Shown: in pieces, positions 1 to 9,780 of the stretch
How the letters are laid out: each line of letters opens with the position of its first letter
Numbering within the stretch: the first letter of the stretch is position 1
Source of the DNA: Streptomyces sp. NBC_00102
GTDB lineage: Bacteria > Actinomycetota > Actinomycetes > Streptomycetales > Streptomycetaceae
Assembly (NCBI RefSeq): GCF_026343115.1
Contig: NZ_JAPEMC010000003.1
Coordinates: 372,001 to 436,000, forward strand
DNA length: 64,000 bases
Direction of reading: 5' to 3'
Program-made: the position numbers and the translations under genes
Notes under the pieces: model-generated
Databases searched by the model: none
What the model was told of the DNA's origin: nothing
Seen by the model: the letters and a program-made list of their open reading frames with translations, nothing else

Positions 1-983
1 GCCTGTCCGTCGACGACGATCTTCTCGGCCTGTACCGGGTCGGTGATGAGTCCGACGGCGGCGACCGGCAGCCCGGTCTCGGTCCGTACGCGTTCGGCGA
101 AGGGCACCTGGTAGTTGGGGCCCACGGGGATCTGCGCGCGGGGCGCGTTACCGCCGGTGGAGACGTCGAGCAGGTCGACGCCGTGCGCCTTGAGGTCGCG
201 GGCGAAGCGGACGGTGTCGTCGCCGGTCCAGCCCTCACGGGGATCGTCGGCGTTCTCGGTGAGCCAGTCCGTGGCGGAGATGCGGAAGAAGAGCGGCAGT
301 TCCTCGGGCCACACCTCCCGTACGGCGTCCACGACTTCGAGCGCGAAGCGGGTGCGGTTCTCGAAGGAGCCGCCGTACGCGTCGGTGCGGTGGTTGCTGT
401 CCGGGGAGAGGAACTCGCCGATCAGGTAACCGTGGGCGCCGTGAATCTCGACGACCTTGAAGCCCGCATCGAGCGCACGCCGGGTGGCGTCGGCGAACTG
501 CCGTACCACCTGCTGGATTTGATCGGTCGTCAATTCGGCCGGAACCAGGCTGCCCTCGTCGAACGCCAGCGGGCTGGGTCCGAGCGGCCGCCAGCCGCCG
601 TCCGCCTCGACGAGCGCGCCGCCACCGAGCCAGGGCGCCGTGGTCGAGGCCTTGCGACCGGCGTGTCCGAGCTGGATCCCCGGCACCGTCCCCTGCCCGT
701 CCAGGAAGGAGGTGATCTTGCGGAACGCCTCGACCTGGCGGTCGTTCCAGATGCCGAGGTCGGCGTCGCTGATGCGGCCCTCGGGGCTGATCCCGGTCGC
801 CTCCACCAGGATGAGGCCGGTGCCGCCGACAGCCCGGGAGGCGTAGTGCGCGAAGTGCCAGTCGTTGGGGACACCGGCGTCCGGGCCGGTCGGCGCCGCG
901 CTGTACTGACACATCGGCGGCATCCAGACACGGTTGGGCACGGTCACCGACCGCAGGACGTAGGGCTCGAAAAGGGCGCTCAC
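1..983 (-). CDS. NADH:flavin oxidoreductase, OYE/YqjM family (3' end cut)
   Basis: About 327 residues are visible from a GTG start at 983; the C-terminus lies left of the window. The N-terminus (MSALFEPYVLRSVTVPNRVW) and the PPMCQYSA segment, with the redox-tuning Cys of YqjM-type enzymes, mark a class III old yellow enzyme. QLGHAGRKA and the EIHGAHGYL / QFLSP-like segment (here GEFLSPDSNHR) are FMN- and substrate-binding parts of the TIM barrel. The family uses FMN and NAD(P)H to reduce activated C=C bonds of enones in the cytoplasm, often in detoxification. It appears monocistronic, with about 170 non-coding bases upstream. The physiological substrate is unknown. Confidence 0.93.
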   Translation of the reverse strand, partial: MSALFEPYVLRSVTVPNRVWMPPMCQYSAAPTGPDAGVPNDWHFAHYASRAVGGTGLILVEATGISPEGRISDADLGIWNDRQVEAFRKITSFLDGQGTVPGIQLGHAGRKASTTAPWLGGGALVEADGGWRPLGPSPLAFDEGSLVPAELTTDQIQQVVRQFADATRRALDAGFKVVEIHGAHGYLIGEFLSPDSNHRTDAYGGSFENRTRFALEVVDAVREVWPEELPLFFRISATDWLTENADDPREGWTGDDTVRFARDLKAHGVDLLDVSTGGNAPRAQIPVGPNYQVPFAERVRTETGLPVAAVGLITDPVQAEKIVVDGQ

Positions 984-1150
984 GCCGGACTCCGTTTCGC
1001 GAGGGACGGCCGCGCCGCCGGGCGGAGGCACCGGCGACGCTAGTACGAGAACCACCGTACTACGACGATCGACGAACTAAGGATCGGGCCTTACCGCGCC
1101 CCCGCGCTCACCACGAGCAGCACGGCAGGAGAAGCCGCGTCGCCCCCGCC

Positions 1151-1555
1151 TCACTCGTCCGTCCGCAGCCGCCGGCGCAGGGTGATGGGCGTCGCGGCGT
1201 CGTAGACCTGGGTCCAGCTGCGTCCGGCCCCGGACGTCCAGGAGACCTGGACGGTCGCCCCCTCGGCCCTGGCGCTCTCCACGGTCATCACCCGAGGACC
1301 GTCCCGCACATCGCCCCGCACCAGCTCGTCGGCCCGTACGGTGACGGGGCCGGCCGGACTGGCCCGCTCCGCGAGGTCGGCCGCGGCGAGGAGCGCCGCC
1401 GCCAGTTCCCGGGCCGCCACCGGCGCGCCCCCGAGGTCCAGGCGTCCGCCGGGGGTCACGATCCTCAGCCCGACCCGGAGCGGATCTCCCGGAGTGCCGG
1501 GCTCCACCTCCCAGGCCGCCGTACGCCCGTCGGCGTCCTCGAAGCCGCTGCCCAT
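1151..1555 (-). CDS. Small hypothetical protein
   Basis: A 134-residue reading frame from an ATG at 1555, preceded by GCGAGG. It starts MGSGFEDADGRTAAWEVEPG and ends in an Arg-rich LRRRLRTDE. I recognise no domain. The composition looks like a soluble alpha/beta protein with no signal peptide or membrane segment, and codon third positions are G/C-rich as in its neighbours. The frame stays open far upstream on this strand, so the start is chosen by its position facing the next gene, from which it is separated by a 240-bp divergent gap. Function not assigned. Confidence 0.6.
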   Translation of the reverse strand: MGSGFEDADGRTAAWEVEPGTPGDPLRVGLRIVTPGGRLDLGGAPVAARELAAALLAAADLAERASPAGPVTVRADELVRGDVRDGPRVMTVESARAEGATVQVSWTSGAGRSWTQVYDAATPITLRRRLRTDE

Positions 1556-1795
1556 CCTCGCGCCCCGCTCCCGTTCCGGGGCTCGTGATCCGCGTACCGG
1601 GCCCGTTCCCGGCATTCCAGCACATCCGGGCCGCCGATCCGGCACGGAGGTCACCGTCGCCCCCGCCCACCGCCCAGGACGCCGCCCGCCCCGGGGACAC
1701 GCTCCGATCGCATGCCCCTGCGCTGCGGGACACGTCCGGCGTACAGGTGCAGACTGACGCATATCCGTCACCACGGCGTCTCGGGAGGTCTGACC

Positions 1796-2884
1796 ATGAC
1801 TGACGTTCTGCTCACGGTGGGCACGCGCAAAGGGCTTTTCATCGGGCGCAGGCGCGGTGGGACCTGGGAGTTCGACACCCCTCGCTTCCACGCGCAGGCC
1901 ATCTATTCGATCGCCATCGACACCCGGGGCCCGGCACCGCGGCTGCTGGTGGGCGGGGACAGCTCGCACTGGGGGCCGTCCGTCTTCCACTCGGACGACC
2001 TCGGCGAGACCTGGGTGGAGCCGACCCGGCCCGCGGTGAAGTTCCCGGAGTTCACCGGCGCCTCCCTGGAGCGCGTCTGGCAGTTGCAGCCGGCCGGCCC
2101 CGAGGCGCCCGACGTCGTCTACGCGGGCACCGAACCCGCCGCACTGTTCCGCTCGGAGGACCGGGGCGAGTCCTTCGAACTGGTCCGGGCGCTCTGGGAG
2201 CATCCGACGCGTTCGCGCTGGGTACCGGGCGGCGGGGGCGAGGGGCTGCACACCATCCTCACGGACCGGCGTGACGAGCGGGCCGTCACCGTCGCCGTCT
2301 CGACGGCGGGGGTCTTCCGGACCAGCGACGGCGGCGAGAGCTGGGAGTCGGCGAACAAGGGGGTGTCCGCTACCCATCTGCCCGACCCCGAACCGGAGTT
2401 CGGCCAGTGCGTGCACAAGGTCACCCGCGACGCGGCCGATCCCGACCGCCTCTATCTGCAGAACCACTGGGGCGTGTTCCGCAGCGACGACGGAGGCGAC
2501 CGGTGGACGGACATCGGGGCGGACCTGCCCTCCGACTTCGGGTTCGCGGCGGTGGCGCATCCCCGCCGGGGCGGTACCGCCTACATCTTCCCGATCAACG
2601 CCGACATCGACCGGGTCCCGGCACAGCACCGCTGCCGGGTCTTCCGCACCACGGACGCCGGTTCGAGCTGGGAGCCGCTGTCCCGGGGACTGCCGGAGGG
2701 CGACCACTACGGCACGGTGCTGCGCGACGCACTCTGCACGGACGGGGCCGACCCGGCGGGGATCTACTTCGGCAACCGCAACGGCGAGGTGTTCGCCAGT
2801 GCCGACGACGGAGACACCTGGACTCAACTCGCCGCGCATCTGCCGGACGTGCTCTGCGTCAGGGCCGCGACGCTGGCTCCGTGA
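1796..2884 (+). CDS. Asp-box (BNR/sortilin-type) beta-propeller protein
   Basis: A 362-residue protein starting at an ATG behind a good GGGAGG site (1783-1788). It carries at least six Asp-box motifs (SxDxGxxW), including SDDLGETW, SEDRGESF, TSDGGESW, SDDGGDRW, TTDAGSSW and SADDGDTW, spaced as blades of a beta-propeller of the BNR/VPS10 type. The start MTDVLLTVGTRKGLF is common to a widespread actinobacterial family annotated as exo-alpha-sialidase or glycosyl hydrolase. There is no signal peptide, and I see no sialidase Arg triad, so enzymatic activity is doubtful; a scaffold or binding role is equally likely. The gene stands just upstream of ung without obvious coupling. Confidence 0.85.
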   Translation: MTDVLLTVGTRKGLFIGRRRGGTWEFDTPRFHAQAIYSIAIDTRGPAPRLLVGGDSSHWGPSVFHSDDLGETWVEPTRPAVKFPEFTGASLERVWQLQPAGPEAPDVVYAGTEPAALFRSEDRGESFELVRALWEHPTRSRWVPGGGGEGLHTILTDRRDERAVTVAVSTAGVFRTSDGGESWESANKGVSATHLPDPEPEFGQCVHKVTRDAADPDRLYLQNHWGVFRSDDGGDRWTDIGADLPSDFGFAAVAHPRRGGTAYIFPINADIDRVPAQHRCRVFRTTDAGSSWEPLSRGLPEGDHYGTVLRDALCTDGADPAGIYFGNRNGEVFASADDGDTWTQLAAHLPDVLCVRAATLAP

Positions 2885-2987
2885 CCGTCCGGCGTGCGCC
2901 GTGCGCAGGGTACCGGCTCGCCGCCGGGCGGAGGCGTACCGACCGGGCAGTTGATCGTTCCGGTCGTACGCCCAGTAGAGTGCGCCC

Positions 2988-3665
2988 GTGGCAGCACGAC
3001 CGTTGAAAGAAATCATCGAGCCCGGCTGGGCCGAGGCCCTCGAACCGGTGGCCGGACGCATCGCGGCCATGGGCGACTTCCTCCGTACGGAGATAGCCGC
3101 GGGCCGCACCTACGTGCCCTCCGGCGCGAACGTCCTGCGGGCGTTCCAGCAACCCTTCGCGGACGTACGGGTCCTGATCGTCGGTCAGGACCCCTATCCG
3201 ACACCGGGTCATGCGATCGGGCTGAGTTTCGCGGTGGCACCCGACGTGCGTCCGGTGCCGGCGAGCCTCGACAACATCTTCCGCGAGATGCACAGCGACC
3301 TCGGAACGCCCCGGCCCTCCAACGGTGATCTGACGCCCTGGACCCGCCAGGGGGTTCTTCTCCTCAACAGGGCCCTGACCACGGCTCCGCGCCGTCCGGC
3401 CGCGCACCGCGGCAAGGGCTGGGAGGAGGTCACCGAGCAGGCGATCCGGGCGCTCGTGGCGCGCGGTACCCCGCTGGTCTCGGTGCTCTGGGGCGCCGAC
3501 GCCCGCAGGCTGCGTCCGCAGCTGGGCGACTACCCTGCCATCGAGTCCGCGCACCCCTCCCCGATGTCGGCGGACCGCGGCTTCTTCGGCTCGCGCCCCT
3601 TCAGCCGGGTCAACGAGTTCCTGGAGCGCCAGGGGGCGCAGCCGGTGGACTGGCAGCTGCCGTGA
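2988..3665 (+). CDS. ung: Uracil-DNA glycosylase, family 1
   Basis: A 225-residue protein from a GTG start. It removes uracil from DNA as the first step of base-excision repair. The water-activating motif [10 protein letters not shown] is at residues 66-75 (catalytic Asp68), the NRALT segment is near 127-131, and the DNA-intercalation/catalytic loop HPSPMS is at 189-194. Length and motif order match the family, so the enzyme should be active. Its TGA overlaps the GTG of the next gene by 4 bases (GTGA), suggesting co-translation with the BadF-type kinase. A TTGATC/TAGAGT pair just upstream could be a promoter, but the spacing is long. Confidence 0.97.
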   Translation: MAARPLKEIIEPGWAEALEPVAGRIAAMGDFLRTEIAAGRTYVPSGANVLRAFQQPFADVRVLIVGQDPYPTPGHAIGLSFAVAPDVRPVPASLDNIFREMHSDLGTPRPSNGDLTPWTRQGVLLLNRALTTAPRRPAAHRGKGWEEVTEQAIRALVARGTPLVSVLWGADARRLRPQLGDYPAIESAHPSPMSADRGFFGSRPFSRVNEFLERQGAQPVDWQLP

Positions 3666-4723
3666 CGCCCGGCGCCGGCGCGTACGTGATCGGGGTGGAC
3701 TCCGGTGGGTCGGGGCTGCGCGTCGCGCTCGGCACCGCCTCGGCCGGCGGGCCCGCGCCCGTCGCCACGACGGAGTGCCCGGAGCCGGTGCGTACCGGCC
3801 CCGACGGCATCGACGCCGACCATCTGCTGGGCCAGCTCCTCCCGGCGGTCGACCGGTTGACGCGTGACGCCGGCGCACTCGCACCCGACGGCAACGTGTG
3901 CGTCGCGGCGCTCGCGGTGGGCGCCGCGGGCATGGCGACGCTGGGCGGCCATCTGCGCGCCCGGCTGCCGCAGGCGCTCGCGGCGTCGCTCGGTGTCCGC
4001 CGGCTGGCCCTCGCGGCGGACGGGGTGACCGCGTACGCGGGCGCGCTCGGGCAGCGCCCGGGCGCCGTCGTCGCGGGCGGCACCGGCATGATCGCGCTCG
4101 GTACCGACCTCCGCGAGTGGCACCGCGCGGACGGCTGGGGTCATCTGCTGGGCGACAGCGGGGGCGGTGCGTGGATCGGCCGGGAAGGCCTGGACGCCGC
4201 GCTGCGCGCCCACGACGGCCGGCGCGGTGGCTCTCCCGCGCTGCTGGCGCGACTCCGGGCCGTGTTCGGTCCGGCGCCGGAACTCCCGGGCCTGCTCTAC
4301 CCCCGCACCGACCGGCCCGCACTGCTCGCGTCGTTCGCGCCCGAGGTCGCCGCGTGCGCGGCGGACGGGGACGCCGTCGCCCGGTCGGTCCTTCGCCGCG
4401 CGGCCGCCCACATCGCCGAGGCGGCCGCGGCGGTGTGCCCGGAAGCCGGGATTCCCCAGGCCGGGGAACGCGCCGTCGGCTCCGGTGGAGAGCCAGTCGA
4501 AGTAGCTCTTACGGGTGGCCTGTTCCGTATGGGTGACCCGCTCCTCGGGCCGCTGCGCGAGGAGTTGGCACGGCAGCTCCCGCACGCCGCGCTGGTGCCC
4601 GCCTCGGGAGACCCGCTCGCCGGTTCGCTGCTGCTCGCACGGGCACTGGCCAGGTCGGACCTCCGACTGCCCGCCCATCCGACACTGCTGCACGTCGTCG
4701 ACGACGGCTCCGGTGACCACTGA
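3662..4723 (+). CDS. BadF/BadG/BcrA/BcrD-type ATPase, N-acetylglucosamine kinase-like
   Basis: A 353-residue protein overlapping ung by 4 bases. It shows the sugar-kinase/ASKHA signatures: phosphate-1 loop [12 protein letters not shown] near the N-terminus, an adenosine-type segment [12 protein letters not shown] near residue 140, and [14 protein letters not shown] near 165. Actinobacterial members with this architecture are usually annotated as N-acetylglucosamine kinases, which phosphorylate GlcNAc or MurNAc recovered from the cell wall. The sequence does not fix the sugar. No transport or amino-sugar genes lie beside it, so the pairing with ung looks positional rather than functional. Confidence 0.87.
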   Translation: MTPGAGAYVIGVDSGGSGLRVALGTASAGGPAPVATTECPEPVRTGPDGIDADHLLGQLLPAVDRLTRDAGALAPDGNVCVAALAVGAAGMATLGGHLRARLPQALAASLGVRRLALAADGVTAYAGALGQRPGAVVAGGTGMIALGTDLREWHRADGWGHLLGDSGGGAWIGREGLDAALRAHDGRRGGSPALLARLRAVFGPAPELPGLLYPRTDRPALLASFAPEVAACAADGDAVARSVLRRAAAHIAEAAAAVCPEAGIPQAGERAVGSGGEPVEVALTGGLFRMGDPLLGPLREELARQLPHAALVPASGDPLAGSLLLARALARSDLRLPAHPTLLHVVDDGSGDH

Positions 4724-4856
4724 AGGGCAGGCGTGGAGGCCAGACAGAGCGGGGCAGTTGACCGGTACATCACTCATCGGACATAAACGGACAGATAACG
4801 CCCAGCCGTACCCTCCCTGAACGAGGGGGCAACCAAAACCAGTAGCATGCGGCGCC

Positions 4857-5777
4857 ATGAGCACCCCCACTGGGCCCGCTTCCGGCCTGCCTGTACGAAT
4901 GCCGCGACCTCGCCAGTCCGGACGGCACCGCCGCCCGGAGCCCGTGGTCGCACCCGAGGGCGCTGCCGCGCTCGTCCTCGCCGTTCCCGGTACCCCCTCC
5001 CCGGCCGCCCGCAGCGTGGCCGAGGAAGTCATCAGCATCGCCCGTTCCGAGCTGCCCGGCCTCAACGCGGTCATCGGCTACCTCGAAGGCGACGACGAAT
5101 TCCCGGCGCTCGCCTCCGTGCTCGCCCAGTGCGCCGCCGAGCGTGTCGCGGCGTACGAGCAGGCCACCGCCGCCGGACGTGAGGTTCCGGCGCCCGAGGG
5201 CCCGTCCGCCGTGGTCGTCCCGCTGCTCGCGGGGCCCGACAGCGCCCTGATCCGCCGGATACGGCAGGCGGTCATGGAGAGCGGCACGCAGGTCGAGCTG
5301 ACCGAGGTGCTGGGCCCGCACCCGCTGCTGGCCGAGGCGCTGCACGTGCGTCTCTCGGAAGCCGGTCTGGCGCGTGCCGACCGGGCCCGGCTGTTCACGG
5401 TCGCCACCGCCGCCGACGGCATCGTGCTGGCCACGGTGGGCGGCGACGAGGCCGTGAAGGCCGCCGGGATCACCGGCATGCTGCTCGCCGCCCGGCTGGC
5501 CGTGCCCGTGATGGCGGCGGCGCTGGACGTGGAGGGCTCGGTCTCCTCGATCGCGGACCAGCTGAAGAACGCGGGTTCCGTCCAGCTCGCGCTGGCGCCC
5601 TACCTGGTGGGCCCGGAGGTCGACGCGGGCCTGCTGGACGCGGCGGCGAAGGAGGCGGGCTGCGCGACGGCGGAGCCGCTCGGCGCCTACCCGGCGATCG
5701 GCAAGCTCGTCCTGTCCCTGTACGCGTCGGCGCTGGGCATCTCGCCCGCGGCGCCCCAGGGCGTCCCGGCGCACTGA
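4857..5777 (+). CDS. CbiX/sirohydrochlorin chelatase-like protein, degenerate first motif
   Basis: A 306-residue protein with a basic, Pro-rich N-terminus of about 35 residues followed by a chelatase-type fold in two halves. Class II chelatases insert Co or Fe into sirohydrochlorin and normally carry a His in an N-terminal HGS-like motif. Here the matching strand reads LVLAVPGTPS with no His. The second-half motif VLGPHPLL is kept. Homologous Streptomyces proteins are annotated as sirohydrochlorin chelatases, but loss of the first metal-site His makes the activity uncertain. The gene ends before a strong bidirectional hairpin. No sulfite or nitrite reductase genes are seen beside it. Confidence 0.78.
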   Translation: MSTPTGPASGLPVRMPRPRQSGRHRRPEPVVAPEGAAALVLAVPGTPSPAARSVAEEVISIARSELPGLNAVIGYLEGDDEFPALASVLAQCAAERVAAYEQATAAGREVPAPEGPSAVVVPLLAGPDSALIRRIRQAVMESGTQVELTEVLGPHPLLAEALHVRLSEAGLARADRARLFTVATAADGIVLATVGGDEAVKAAGITGMLLAARLAVPVMAAALDVEGSVSSIADQLKNAGSVQLALAPYLVGPEVDAGLLDAAAKEAGCATAEPLGAYPAIGKLVLSLYASALGISPAAPQGVPAH

Positions 5778-5815
5778 TCACGCGCCGCCGGCAGCAGCAC
5801 GCCACCGACAGCACG

Positions 5816-5855
5816 GTGCGGTGCGTACCCGCTCCCGGGCGGGTACGCACCGCAC
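5816..5855. terminator. Bidirectional hairpin terminator
   Basis: A perfect 17-bp inverted repeat (GTGCGGTGCGTACCCGC and its complement) with a 6-nt TCCCGG loop lies between the convergent ends of the CbiX-like gene and the lactonase-type gene. There is no U-tract, as usual for Streptomyces. It can serve both strands. Confidence 0.85.
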
Positions 5856-5864
5856 AGTCGTCCG

Positions 5865-6920
5865 TCAGACCAGCAGGACGCAGGAGGCGGCCGGCGCGTC
5901 GATCGAGCCCGCGTGGCGCGGTACACCGGTCTCCTGGTCGACGGCGAACCAGCTGACGTCTCCGGAGCGCTCATTGGCCGCGTACAGCCACTGACCGGTG
6001 GGGTCGAGCGTCAGATCGCGCGGCCAGTTGCCGCCGCAGGGGACGGACGCGACCAGCTGCGCCTTCTCGCCCGTCTCGTCCAGGGTGAGCACGGAGATGC
6101 TGTCGTGCCCCCGGACGGCGGTCCATACGAACCTGCCGTCGAGGGAGACGACGACCTCGGACGGGTACGAGCGGTCCGGGTCACCGGCCGCCTCCTCGGG
6201 CAGCACCGGAACCTCGTGGAGCGGCTCCAGCACACCGGCGGCGGCGTCCCAGCGGCAGACGGTGAGGGTCGGCTCCAGCTCGTTCAGTACGTACGCGTGA
6301 CCGCCCGCCGGGTGGAAGGCCAGGTGGCGGGGGCCGGTACCGGGGCGCAGCGCGGTCTCCCCGTGCGGGCGCAGTTCGCCGGTGAGCGGGTCGACCGCGC
6401 CGACGTACACCGAGTCGGTGCCGAGGTCCACGCTGAGCAGCCAGGCGCCCGACGGATCGGGCAGCACCTGGTGGGCGTGCGGCTCCGTCTGCCGTTCGGT
6501 GTCGGGGCCGCTGCCCTCGTGCTGTTCGACGAAGACGGCGGCGCGCAGTGACCCGTCCTCCCGGAGCGGCAGCACGGTGACGCTGCCGGAGCCGTAGTTC
6601 GCGGTGACCAGGTGGTTCGCCGCGACGGTGAGGTGGGTGGGTCCGTCGCCGTTCACCGAGCGCATGCAGCCGCCGACGAGCCGGGGTACGTCGCCCTCGA
6701 TGTCGAGTGCGGCGGCCGCGCCCTCGGATGCCTCGCTGACGGCGTAAAGGATCGTGCCGTCGGCGGACGCCACGAGGAACGACGGGTCAGGGACGGTGTC
6801 CGTCGAGCCGACCACCGTGAGCGCGCCGGTCTCCCTGTCCACTTCCGCGACGGTGATGCCCTGCCCGCCGTTGGTGGTGAAAGACCCTATGAACGCCCGC
6901 CCGGCGCTGTTGCCGCTCAT
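5865..6920 (-). CDS. Lactonase-type seven-bladed beta-propeller (6-phosphogluconolactonase/YkgB-like)
   Basis: A 351-residue protein starting MSGNSAGRAFIGSFTTNGG, with an AAAGGGG ribosome site about 8 bases upstream of the ATG. Repeated blades such as YAVSEASEG, YGSGSVTVLPL, HLAFHPAGGHAYVLNE and YAANERSGD are typical of the lactonase family (PF10282), which includes the propeller-type 6-phosphogluconolactonase of the pentose phosphate pathway. No signal peptide is seen, so it is probably cytoplasmic. The substrate is not proven by sequence; many members act on other lactones. It ends at a strong hairpin and stands alone. Confidence 0.88.
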   Translation of the reverse strand: MSGNSAGRAFIGSFTTNGGQGITVAEVDRETGALTVVGSTDTVPDPSFLVASADGTILYAVSEASEGAAAALDIEGDVPRLVGGCMRSVNGDGPTHLTVAANHLVTANYGSGSVTVLPLREDGSLRAAVFVEQHEGSGPDTERQTEPHAHQVLPDPSGAWLLSVDLGTDSVYVGAVDPLTGELRPHGETALRPGTGPRHLAFHPAGGHAYVLNELEPTLTVCRWDAAAGVLEPLHEVPVLPEEAAGDPDRSYPSEVVVSLDGRFVWTAVRGHDSISVLTLDETGEKAQLVASVPCGGNWPRDLTLDPTGQWLYAANERSGDVSWFAVDQETGVPRHAGSIDAPAASCVLLV

Positions 6921-7161
6921 CGCGCTACCCCTTTGTGCCCGTACCTGGTGTTTTGCGTGCGGGCCGTGCGGTCCGCCCGGCCGACGGTAGCAGGCGCCCA
7001 CCGCCCGGCGGGGCCGGGCACGGGGCGCCGGGACCGTGACCGGGGAGGGCGGGCCGGGCGATCGCGCCACCGCGCTCGCGGCACTGTCCGGGGCCGCAGG
7101 GCCGGGCCGGCCGCTCCCCCGCTTCCCGCCAGGCCCGGCCCGCGATCCGTACGCGTACCTC

Positions 7162-8673
7162 TCAGGCGCTCGCCGGCACCGGCTCGGCCCGCCGCAGCGG
7201 CACGGCCAGGTCGAGAAGTGCCTGCTCCAGCGCGTGGAGGTGGGCGAACACCGGTTCCGGGTGGGTCGCCGCCGACGCGACCGGGGCGGCGTGCCGGTGG
7301 CGACGGACCAGGGCCGGTGGATCGGTGAGCGCTTCGACCGCGGCTTCCACGCGCCAGCAGGCGGCGGCGAGCCGTGCGTCGTGGGATGCCTCGGGGTCGG
7401 CGGCGACGGAGGCGAGTCCGCGTACCTCGCGGGCGCAGCCGTCGAGCAGGGCGAGTACCTGGCGCGCCCGCCTCTTGCGTGCCGCCATCGGGCTCAGCGG
7501 GTGGACGAGCGGGGCCAGCGAGAGCCGAACCCGGCCGAGGATGGCCTCCAGTTCGGCCACCAGGTGTGCCGGGTCGGCGTCGGCGTCGCCGGCGAGCCGC
7601 GCGGCGGCCTCGGCGGTGCAGGCGTGCACGCAGCGCAGCGCCCGGGCCACCCATGCCTCGGTCACGGAGTGCGTGGTCACCGGCAGGACCAGGAGGACCG
7701 CCAGCGTGGCGCCCAGCGAGCCGACCGCCGTCTCGCTCACCCGCAGGACGAGGAGCGCCGGGTCGAGCACGCCGAGCAGCCCGTACAGCATGCTCGCCAT
7801 GGCCGTCACCGCGAGCATCATCCAGGTGTAGGAGACGGCCGCGGTGTAGAAGACGCCGAAGACGCTCAGCGCGACGACCACCGCCGCCACGACGGGCCGG
7901 TCGTGCAGCGGTACGGCGACGGCGAAGCCGATCCCGATGCCGATCACGGTCCCCAGGACGCGCCGGAAGCTCCGTACCACCGTCTCGCCGCGCGAGGTGG
8001 TGGCGACGAACACCCACCAGGTGGCGCCCACGGCCCAGTACCACCGCTGGTCCGACAGCACCTGTCCGGCGGCGAGCGCGAACCCGGCGCCGACGGCCGC
8101 CTGCACGGCCTGCCGTGTGGTGATCCGCGTGAGTCCCGTCCCTCCGGTCGGCGCGGACACCGGTGCGGGAGCCGGCAGCCGGCGTTCGTAGCACCACACC
8201 CCGAACCGGACGGCCGACGAGGCGGCCAGCGAGAGCAGTACGGCTCCGTACAGTTCCGGAATCCGGCTCGGCACGGCGTGGAGGAACTGCGCCATGAAGC
8301 AGCTCATGAAGGCGAACACGCCGAGCGAGTGGCCGCGCGGCCCCCACCGCCGCGCGTAGACCCCGCCTCCCACGGCGGCGATGAACACCAGGTCCCGGGC
8401 GATCGGCACGTCGTGCAGGACGGCGGAGAGCGCCAGCACCGGAAGCCCGACGACGGGCAGCAGTGCGGTCGTCACGGCCTGCCCGCGCACGGTCGGATCG
8501 CCGACGGTGAACAGTGCGAGCAACGCGGACAGGCCGCCCGCGACGGTCGCCACCAGCGAATGTCCGGTGACCCCGCACAGGACGACCGCCAGCCCGATAC
8601 CGAGCACGGCCCGGCTCGCGAACCGCAGCCGCATCCGCCCCGGATCCGGCGCCGTGAACGCCTTCCTCAGCAA
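7162..8673 (-). CDS. FUSC-family integral membrane protein (aromatic acid exporter-like)
   Basis: A 503-residue protein from a TTG start (MLRKAFTAPDPGRMRLRFAS). The N-terminal half has several closely spaced hydrophobic helices, a cytoplasmic domain follows, and a second hydrophobic block repeats the pattern (for example AVVVALSVFGVFYTAAVSYT). This duplicated arrangement matches the FUSC/YccS/AaeB group implicated in export of aromatic acids or fusaric acid. The C-terminus is soluble and Arg/Ala-rich. No periplasmic adaptor is adjacent, as expected in Gram-positives. Substrate unknown. The divergent neighbourhood offers no partner. Confidence 0.82.
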   Translation of the reverse strand: MLRKAFTAPDPGRMRLRFASRAVLGIGLAVVLCGVTGHSLVATVAGGLSALLALFTVGDPTVRGQAVTTALLPVVGLPVLALSAVLHDVPIARDLVFIAAVGGGVYARRWGPRGHSLGVFAFMSCFMAQFLHAVPSRIPELYGAVLLSLAASSAVRFGVWCYERRLPAPAPVSAPTGGTGLTRITTRQAVQAAVGAGFALAAGQVLSDQRWYWAVGATWWVFVATTSRGETVVRSFRRVLGTVIGIGIGFAVAVPLHDRPVVAAVVVALSVFGVFYTAAVSYTWMMLAVTAMASMLYGLLGVLDPALLVLRVSETAVGSLGATLAVLLVLPVTTHSVTEAWVARALRCVHACTAEAAARLAGDADADPAHLVAELEAILGRVRLSLAPLVHPLSPMAARKRRARQVLALLDGCAREVRGLASVAADPEASHDARLAAACWRVEAAVEALTDPPALVRRHRHAAPVASAATHPEPVFAHLHALEQALLDLAVPLRRAEPVPASA

Positions 8674-8907
8674 GTCGCCCCACCCTTCCGTCTTGTCCGT
8701 CTGCCCGTGTGCGCCCGGTTCTGTACGAACCTGTTCGAGCGCATGAGAAAGGCGCCACGGACCCCCTTTTCGGAGTTCCGCAGCGCCATCGCTGCGCCCA
8801 TCTCACCATCCACTCGACCGACGGTTCAATCGACAGTGGAATCAGTGGTCCAATGGCTCATCTTTCGCGGTGGGGGTGGACCAGGGCAGAGCCAACGGTT
8901 CAGCGGT

Positions 8908-9780
8908 TCAGGACGCGGCGGTTTCCCGGGTGGCGGCCCAGGAGGCGAGCAGGCGCAGCCCCTCCTCGGAGGAGGAACCCGGTTCGGCCGTGTAGACGGT
9001 CATGCCGAGTCCTGGTTCGGCCGCCAGGTCCAGCACCTCGTAGGCGAGGGTGAGATCGCCGACCACCGGGTGGCAGAACCGCTTGGTACCGGTCCCGTGG
9101 CGGCGCACGTCGTGGGCGCTCCAGCGGGTGCGGAAATCCTTGCTCCGGGTGGACAGCTCGCCGACGAGGTCGTGCAGGTCCTTGTCGTGGGGGTCGCGGC
9201 CGGCCTCCCGGCGCAGGATGGCCACCGCCATGTCGGCGAAGAGTTCCCAGTCCGGGTAGAAACGGCGGGACGCCGGGTCCAGGAAGTTGAAGCGGGCCAG
9301 GTTTCCCTGATTCTCCGCGTTGGCGAGCAGCTCGCCGTAGAAGGCACGGGCGAGCGGATTGGCGGCCAGGATGTCCGTCCGGCCGTTGCTCACGACCGCC
9401 GGCCCCGCCGTGATCGCGTCGAGGGTCCACTGCAGGCTCCGATGCGGGTTCCACCGTCGGCCGCCGGCCCTCCGCCGGGGCCGCGTCAGCACGTCGGATC
9501 CGTCGGCGGCCTGGGCCAGGTGCAGCAGGTGGGCGCGCTCGGCGTCGTCCAGCCGCAGCGCCCGGGCGACGGAGTCCAGCACGGACGGTGAGACTCCCGC
9601 GAGGCTGCCCCGCTCCATCTTCGCGTAGTACTCCACGCTCATGTCGGCCAGGGCGGCCACCTCGCTCCTGCGCAGCCCCGGCACCCGCCGCCGGGACCCG
9701 CCGGGCAGCCCCGCCCTCTCCGGAGTGATTTTCGCTCGCCGCGAGGTCAGGAACTCGCGGACCTCTTCACGGTTGTCCAC
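8908..9780 (-). CDS. XRE-family regulator with MmyB-type C-terminal domain
   Basis: A 290-residue protein from GTG at 9780. The N-terminal HTH (about residues 10-75) contains PGLRRSEVAALADMSVEYYA, the hallmark of the MmyB-like actinobacterial family. The remaining about 200 residues form the MmyB ligand-binding domain (PAS-like, with LAANPLARAFYGEL and NFLDPASRRFYPDW). Relatives often control a neighbouring oxidoreductase and may bind fatty-acid-like ligands. The gene is divergent from the RsbW-like ATPase; the 223-bp gap between them would hold both promoters. The ligand and targets are unknown. Confidence 0.92.
   Translation of the reverse strand: MDNREEVREFLTSRRAKITPERAGLPGGSRRRVPGLRRSEVAALADMSVEYYAKMERGSLAGVSPSVLDSVARALRLDDAERAHLLHLAQAADGSDVLTRPRRRAGGRRWNPHRSLQWTLDAITAGPAVVSNGRTDILAANPLARAFYGELLANAENQGNLARFNFLDPASRRFYPDWELFADMAVAILRREAGRDPHDKDLHDLVGELSTRSKDFRTRWSAHDVRRHGTGTKRFCHPVVGDLTLAYEVLDLAAEPGLGMTVYTAEPGSSSEEGLRLLASWAATRETAAS

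Noticed and set aside
183..1043. A 286-residue plus-strand frame at the left edge
   Set aside because: Antisense shadow of the old-yellow-enzyme gene, whose motifs are unmistakable.
2960..2987. Promoter of ung (TTGATC ... TAGAGT)
   Set aside because: The spacing of about 19 bp and GC context make it too weak to list as a feature.
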